Shown here piece after piece: positions 59,601 to 64,000 of a DNA stretch of 64,000 nt. The notes beneath the pieces were generated by a model. It made no database searches and was not told the DNA's origin. It saw only the letters and a list, made by a program, of their open reading frames with translations. Position 1 is the first letter of the stretch. Every line of letters begins with the position of its first letter. A program made the translations under genes and the position numbers. This DNA comes from Nageia nagi (taxonomy: Eukaryota > Pinophyta), in the NCBI GenBank assembly GCA_050084985.1, contig JBITNC010000002.1:25544001-25608000 (forward strand). The letters are read 5' to 3'.

Positions 59601-60597
59601 TCTCATAACAGGCAACAATATTGAAATCATCCAAGAGTGCATATCCAAACTGAAGGCAACATTTGAAATGACTGATCTAGGTCTATTGCATTACTATCTT
59701 GGAATGCAAGTATACCAACACAAAGATTGTACTTATCTTAGTCAATCTAAGTATATATCAGACATCTTGCAAAAGTTTGGAATGGAGGAGTGTAGATATG
59801 CTGCAATACCTATTCCTCCTAGAATTGTTGTATCACTAAGCTCAGATTCTCAGTTGGATGATGCTATAGCTTATAGGCAATTGATCGGTAGTATTCTGTA
59901 TCTAACTATCTCTCATCCTGATATTGCCTTTGCAGTGAATCTGATGGCATGATTCATTCAAAAACCATATGTTGAACACCTCAATGTTGTTAAGCAAATC
60001 TTAAGGTATGTGGCAGGGACAAAGGATCTTGCTCTTAAGTATTCCAAAGTGCCCTCAATTGTTCTCTCAGGGTTCTTAGATTTTGATTATGGGGGAGATA
60101 GAGATGATAGAAAATCAACCTCTGCATATGTGTTCAGCATTGGTTCAGGTGCTATCTCTTGGGCTTCCAAGAAGCAACCTACTATGACTCTTTCTACCAT
60201 CAAAGCCAAATATCGAGCCTTGTCTGTTGCCACCCAAGAAGCTATTTGGCTAAGGCATCTTCTAAACAAAATTAGGTATAAGCAAAATGGCCCATCTCTT
60301 ATTTTTTTAGACAATCAATCGGCTATCTCTTTGGCTAAGAATCCTATGTTCCATTAGAGAACCAAACATGTGGAAATCCAAGCCCATTTTATCAAGGAGA
60401 AGGTTCTAGATGACATCATACACTTGGAGTATTATACATCTACTAAAAACTCTGCTAATTTATTCACCAAGCCCCTTCCTAAAGCTCAGTTCAGCAAGCT
60501 TAGGGATTCTCTCAGGTTGGTGAAGTTGCCCTCAAGGGGAGTGAAGTTTGAACTTTTGTTAGTGATGACAACTTCACCTCTAAGAGGCCTTTTTTGA
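56658..60597 (+). pseudogene. Copia B polyprotein (gag-protease-integrase-RT-RNase H), disrupted
   Basis: Starts MVETFIPKHILDGSNFSIWE. Gag has two frameshifts near 56930 and 57065. Its zinc knuckle CNFCGMFGHKEYDY (57433-57474) has Tyr for the last Cys. Protease DSG is at 57610-57618. Integrase shows HLNHKSIQDM, LCERYILGK (second zinc Cys is Tyr here but Cys in copy C), HSDLMGPF, FIDDF and SDNGGEY. RT has QLDVKSTFLNGDLDVEIYMN and YVDD at 59587-59598. RNase H has KSTSAYVFSIGSGAISWAS. Stops: 58423 TGA, 58891 TGA, 58942 TAG, 59950 TGA, 60355 TAG, and a one-base loss near the end. Confidence 0.93.
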
Positions 60598-60605
60598 ATG
60601 TACAT

Positions 60606-60940
60606 TCTATACCTCCATGGTAAGTTTGCTCTATGTGATAAACTTGTTGTACAATTGTTGTTATAGAGTGTTGATTATTTTATACCTCTATGGTAAGTTT
60701 GCTTTGCATGACAAACTTGTTGTACATTTTACACCTCCGTGGTAAGTTTGATCTGCAAGACAAACTTATTGTACATTTTATACCTCCGTGGTGAGTTTGC
60801 TCTACGTGACAAACTCGTTGTACAATTTTTTGAGCATATAATTAATATACCTCCATGGTAAGTTCACTCTGCGTGATGAACTTGTTGTACATTCTATACC
60901 TCCGTGGTGAGTTTGCTCTATGTGAGAAACTTGTTGTACA
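60606..60940 (+). repeat. Copia B 3' UTR tandem array, six hairpin units
   Basis: Units start with TACCTCCATGGTAAGTTTG or variants near 60608, 60682, 60731, 60780, 60848 and 60897. Stems include AAGTTTG/CAAACTT (60695-60701 with 60712-60718), GAGTTTG/CAAACTC (60793-60799 with 60810-60816) and AAGTTCA/TGAACTT (60860-60866 with 60877-60883). This is the same family of units as in copy C (ten) and copy A (one). Confidence 0.9.
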
Positions 60941-61009
60941 ATTTTTATGCTCTATTAATAATCAACACATGTCTATTCTCTCTTCTACACTCTATCCCAA
61001 TATTGCATT

Positions 61010-61018
61010 AAGGGGGAG
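61010..61018 (+). other. Copia B polypurine tract
   Basis: AAGGGGGAG immediately before the 3' LTR. Confidence 0.9.
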
Positions 61019-61490
61019 TGTTAGAATTTGTAATGAAATATTGTGAATATCTAAACTCCTTGTAAGTTCAATTAATCATTTAAAGGATATGTAGATACCT
61101 TAAGGGATTAATTGAATTCTTTATTATGTGTGGAATTTGACCTAACCATGGGGTTAGTTGGTAGGTTAAAGTTAGGTCACACATTTATTGTAACCCTAAC
61201 CTTACCCTTGGGTTAAAGGGAGGTTAGGGAGGTGCTCTTAAGCTATAAATAGAGGGCCTCTCCTCTTGTAACACATCTAAGTTTTGGAGTAAGATTACTC
61301 TACTAGTTTGTGTAGGAGAGAGGAAGAGAATAGTTGTAAGAGGGGCATACTTGAGAATTGGGATACTAGTTATGGATGTAATCCCAAGGAGGGAGGAACC
61401 ACATTACACTTGTGTTATCTTGTGTGAATGTTGTATGATTGAGCTTCCTAGTCTTGGACCTTGAGGATTAGAGTAGTGCTAATTCTATCA
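61019..61490 (+). repeat. Copia B 3' LTR
   Basis: 472 bp, same ends as the 5' LTR and nine substitutions from it. TATAAATA at 61244-61251. Confidence 0.95.
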
Positions 61491-61495
61491 GTTTT
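61491..61495. repeat. target-site duplication of Copia B, right copy (GTTTT)
   Basis: Exact match to 52677-52681. See left copy. Confidence 0.9.
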
Positions 61496-61496
61496 C

Positions 61497-61880
61497 GCGT
61501 AGGAAGCAAGGTGGATGGGTAGTCGATGAGATTCAGAAACGAGCATTTAGGATAGTCATTACAACCAATGAAATAACCTGCCCCATGATGACTCAATTTG
61601 AATATCAATTTCCCTTTATTGCACCCAGGACATGTTTCATTTCTATCTGGAAATGCACCAAATAGAAAATCTCTGAAAGTCTCCATCAGCATGTTCTCTA
61701 CCGCATCAGTTCCAACTTTGCTGACCCTTTCACAAACTGGATGAAAGCTTTCCCAAAACTTACTCAGGATATTTTTCTAGTCAGCAGACCCTGTTGAGAT
61801 CTTATCCAACTGACTCTCCATAAAAGCTGTAAAATCATAATCTATAATTTTTGAGAAGTAGTGGGATAGAAATGCAGGAG
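61497..61880 (-). pseudogene. type IA topoisomerase C-terminal fragment in the Copia C leader
   Basis: Sense to element C. Minus strand reads AFLSHYFSKIIDYDFTAFME, SQLDKISTGSAD-stop, NILSKFWESFHPVCERVSKV, METFRDFLFGAFPDRNETCP and GKLIFKLSHHGAGYFIGC with NDYPKCSF. This is the end of the catalytic fold plus a four-Cys zinc ribbon (C-x2-C...C-x4/5-C) of bacterial-type topoisomerase I, which plants encode in the nucleus for their organelles. One stop replaces a Trp. Exon-like pieces are joined without introns, suggesting a spliced RNA source (inference). No equivalent is in copy B's leader. Confidence 0.85.
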
Positions 61881-62399
61881 GGAGAAGGATGTGCGGAGGT
61901 GAGGTTTTAGAAGTGGTGACAGGAAGGGAGGAGAGCGAACAAGGTGCAAAAGTGGTGGAAGAGGAAGTCGAGGTAGAGCCCTGCTCATCCATCGATGGTG
62001 CAGATCATGGCCAGGAGATGGCAGAGATCATCATTCAGAGTAGAGGGAGGAGGAGAGGTCATGCCCAACTGGTGAGGGAGGCTCTCACCCATTCTCTACC
62101 CCTCCATAGATGGTATGCGTATGAGAGCACCCTCTGGACTCTTAACTACCCTTCTCTCTTACCGAGGAAGGATCCCAAGCTAGTTTATCTGAACTTAGAG
62201 TTTGAAGACACAGAGGAGGATGTGGAGAATGCAGACACAAAGGAGGATGTGATGGGTGCTAGGAGTGAAGAGAAATAAGAGGGCCATGAAGGGAGGGAGA
62301 AGGTACAGCAAAGGCACGTGTGAGGAGGAGAAGAGGGTTGCGTTGGCAGAATAGCATTTGACCATCCATATGTAGGGAGGGAGAAGGCACAGCAAATGC
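61881..62399 (-). other. Copia C leader, Ser/Pro-rich open segment between topoisomerase and PPR pieces
   Basis: Less AT-rich than the rest of the leader. On the minus strand one frame, continuous with the topoisomerase piece, reads GSTSTSSSTTFAPCSLSSLP and other low-complexity stretches. A repeated CCTTCTCCCTCCC motif occurs at about 62380 and 62300. Possibly further captured coding DNA; source unknown. Confidence 0.45.
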
Positions 62400-62550
62400 C
62401 AGGCATGGCATGTCAAACAATTCACATAACCTTTCAATGTATCCATTTTGTGCATATCCCTCATGCATTGCAGTCCATAAACTGTATTTTGACAAGGCAT
62501 TTTGTTAAACAGTTCATAGACCCTTTCAACGTATTCGTCTTATGCATATC
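62400..62550 (-). pseudogene. PPR-repeat gene fragment in the Copia C leader
   Basis: Minus strand, with shifts: EYVERVYELFNKMPCQNTVY, then MHEGYAQNGYIERLCELFDM and PC. It is the diverged counterpart of the PPR piece in copy B (53860-54040), at the same place between the PBS and the variable part. Short and broken. Confidence 0.75.
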
Positions 62551-63130
62551 AAAAGAACCTTTGTAATATACCAATATATTTTTTTTGCAAAAACTTTCTA
62601 TACTTGATTTTAAGGAACTTTTGAATAAAAAAATTCCTTTGTTTCAACACAAGATAGTTTAGATATATTGCAATTTATATTCTAAACTTTAAAAAAAAAA
62701 ATGTACCCCAAAAGAAAGGTTAGTAAGAAAAATTGAATTATATTTCTTAATAATAATTTTTTTATGTATACTTTGTAATATTACAAAATAACACTACCTT
62801 TGTAATATTACATAAGTTTTATATAATAACCCCTTAAATGTAGCAATTAAAAATTGCAAGTAATCATAGAATGTTATCATAAACTCAAAAAATTACAATT
62901 TTGTTAGCCATATATAAAAAAAGGACTAACACATAGCAAGTAATATGTTAGTAGCATATTACTATAATCCATAAAATAATAAAAGAGGAGGAAATTTATA
63001 CCTTCTCTTATATTTACCTCACTAATGGAGTGTAAGATGAGGAAGTAGAAAGATCACCAAAATGTTGAAGAAGAGCTTCCACACCAAGAAGAAAAGCTTT
63101 CACACCAAGAAAAAGAGCTTTCACACCAAA
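62551..63130 (-). other. Copia C leader, distal AT-rich part
   Basis: AT-rich, with A and T runs as in B. 63000-63125 aligns with B just after its PBS. A short purine-rich triplication (CACACCAAGAA-like words, 63085-63130) is next to the PBS. Confidence 0.65.
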
Positions 63131-63141
63131 CTCTGATACCA
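63131..63141 (-). other. Copia C primer-binding site
   Basis: Minus strand TGGTATCAGAG, complementary to the initiator tRNA-Met 3' end, two bases from the 5' LTR. Confidence 0.88.
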
Positions 63142-63143
63142 AT

Positions 63144-63615
63144 TGAAGGAATTAGACCTACTCTAATTCTCAAGGTCCAAGACTAGGAAGCTCAATCACA
63201 CAACATTCACACAAGATAACACAAGTGTAATGTGGTTCCTCCCTCCTTGGGAGTACATCCACAACTAGTATCTCAATTCTCAAGTATGCCCCTCTTACAA
63301 CTATTCTCTTCCTCTCTCCTACACAAACTAGTAGAGTAATCTTACTCCAAAACTTAGATGTGTTACAAGAGGAGAGGCCCTCTATTTATAGCTTGAGAGC
63401 ACCTCCCTAACCTCCCTTTAACCCAAGGGTAAGGTTAGGGTTACAATAAATGTGTGACCTAAGTTTAACCTACCAACTAACCCCATGGTAAGGTCAAAGT
63501 ATACACATAATAAAGAATTCAATTAATCCCTTAAGGTATCTACATATCCTTTAAGTGATTAATTGAATTTACAAGGAGTTTAGATATTCACAATATTTCA
63601 TTACAAATTCTAACA
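63144..63615 (-). repeat. Copia C 5' LTR
   Basis: 472 bp. Minus strand TGTTAGAATTT...CCTTCA, adjoining the PBS. TATAAATA lies at 63390-63383 on the minus strand and is the likely core promoter. Confidence 0.93.
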
Positions 63616-63620
63616 CATAT
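63616..63620. repeat. target-site duplication of Copia C, right copy (CATAT)
   Basis: Matches 45570-45574 exactly. See the left copy. Confidence 0.88.
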
Positions 63621-64000
63621 CAACCACCACTTGCTCAATACCTTCTCAAGAAATGTTCAAATATTCATGCAACAATGTTCTTTGTGGCCACGAAGAACTC
63701 TATACAACTATCAAATAAGTTAAGAACATTAGCCATATGTTTAACGGCAACAAATGATATCCACCCTAGGAAAAAAAATATTGTTTGCTCCAAAGGATCT
63801 ACAATACTTTCTGCCATCAAGATCATATTTAAAATGGTCTTGAGGAGAAGCATGTATTTACTCTAGTAGTATAGGATGCAAGTCATCACATCCCTATAGT
63901 GAGCACTTTGCAATTAAATGAACTCCATCCATAAATTACACATTCTGGTCCCTAAATTTAACTACACTTATGGTTCAAACTCTAAGAGGTTTCACGCTAC
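63621..64000. other. right flank of Copia C
   Basis: No gene or element recognised. The 16 bases GAAGAACTCTATACAA at about 63693 also occur at about 45524 on the other side of the element; this may be chance. Confidence 0.4.

Larger units (their letters stand above)
52682..61490 (+). mobile_element. Ty1/Copia retrotransposon copy B, full length, inserted in copy C
   Basis: 8.8-kb complete structure: LTR 52682-53153, PBS 53156-53168, leader with host-gene pieces, polyprotein 56658-60597, 3' UTR hairpin array, PPT 61010-61018, LTR 61019-61490, with a 5-bp target duplication. The two 472-bp LTRs differ by nine substitutions and no indel by my count (about 1.9%). This is the youngest insertion here, yet its polyprotein carries several stops and shifts, so it was either mobilised in trans or has decayed since. 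It is in opposite orientation to C. Confidence 0.95.
45575..63615 (-). mobile_element. Ty1/Copia retrotransposon copy C, split by copy B
   Basis: Minus-strand element with 5' LTR at 63144-63615 and PBS at 63131-63141. The leader is 63130-61491 and, after the inserted copy B, 52681-51029. The polyprotein is 51028-47112, the 3' UTR carries ten hairpin units, the PPT is 46062-46054 and the 3' LTR is 45575-46053. Removing B (52682-61490) and one GTTTT duplication leaves an element of about 9.2 kb with a continuous leader that aligns at both ends with the leader of B. Its LTRs differ from each other by many substitutions and some indels, clearly more than B's. C is therefore the older insertion, consistent with the nesting. 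Confidence 0.92.

Noticed and set aside
61497-61880. Bacterial contamination or horizontal transfer of topoisomerase I
   Set aside because: Plants encode bacterial-type topoisomerase I for their organelles. The fragment is embedded in plant retroelement DNA and decayed, so a host origin is simpler.
45575-63615. Two separate truncated Copia elements (one at 45.6-52.7 kb, one at 61.5-63.6 kb)
   Set aside because: The identical CATAT on the outer edges, matching orientation and complementary halves of one leader show a single element split by copy B.

Overview
This window comes from the nuclear genome of a large-genome vascular plant, most likely a gymnosperm (conifer-like). The evidence is AT-rich DNA, one plant gene stretched over at least 24 kb by kilobase-sized introns, and dense nested retrotransposons. 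The lineage is my inference; no sequence here names a species.

Positions 1-25544 (+) hold the 3' two thirds of one host gene, the gamma-adaptin large subunit of the clathrin adaptor complex AP-1. Eleven GT-AG exons give 555 in-phase codons covering the end of the trunk, the clathrin-binding hinge and the gamma-ear. The introns contain relics: a LINE (2640-4560), a hAT transposase (5886-7055), an internally deleted Ty3/Gypsy element with intact LTRs, PBS and PPT (13513-15580), and several local duplications. From 25545 to 29441 I see no gene. A second hAT relic lies at 29442-31850 (-).

Positions 31858-63615 are mostly one Ty1/Copia family in three copies. Copy A (31858-39814, +) is old, badly decayed and carries a reverse solo LTR. 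Two LINE relics (40480-45300, -) separate it from copy C. Copy C (45575-63615, -; target duplication CATAT) is split by copy B (52682-61490, +; target duplication GTTTT), which landed in C's long untranslated leader. Each copy runs LTR, PBS, long leader, gag-protease-integrase-RT-RNase H, 3' UTR, PPT, LTR. All polyproteins are broken, mostly by C-to-T type transitions.

Two things in this family look unusual. First, the leaders of B and C carry pieces of host coding sequence in sense orientation: a shared PPR-repeat piece, then ankyrin repeats only in B and a type IA topoisomerase C-terminus only in C. Second, the 3' UTRs of B and C carry 6 and 10 tandem copies of a roughly 50-bp unit. Most units can fold into a stem-loop, and several stem variants change on both sides so that pairing is kept. 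No tRNA, rRNA or CRISPR locus was found.
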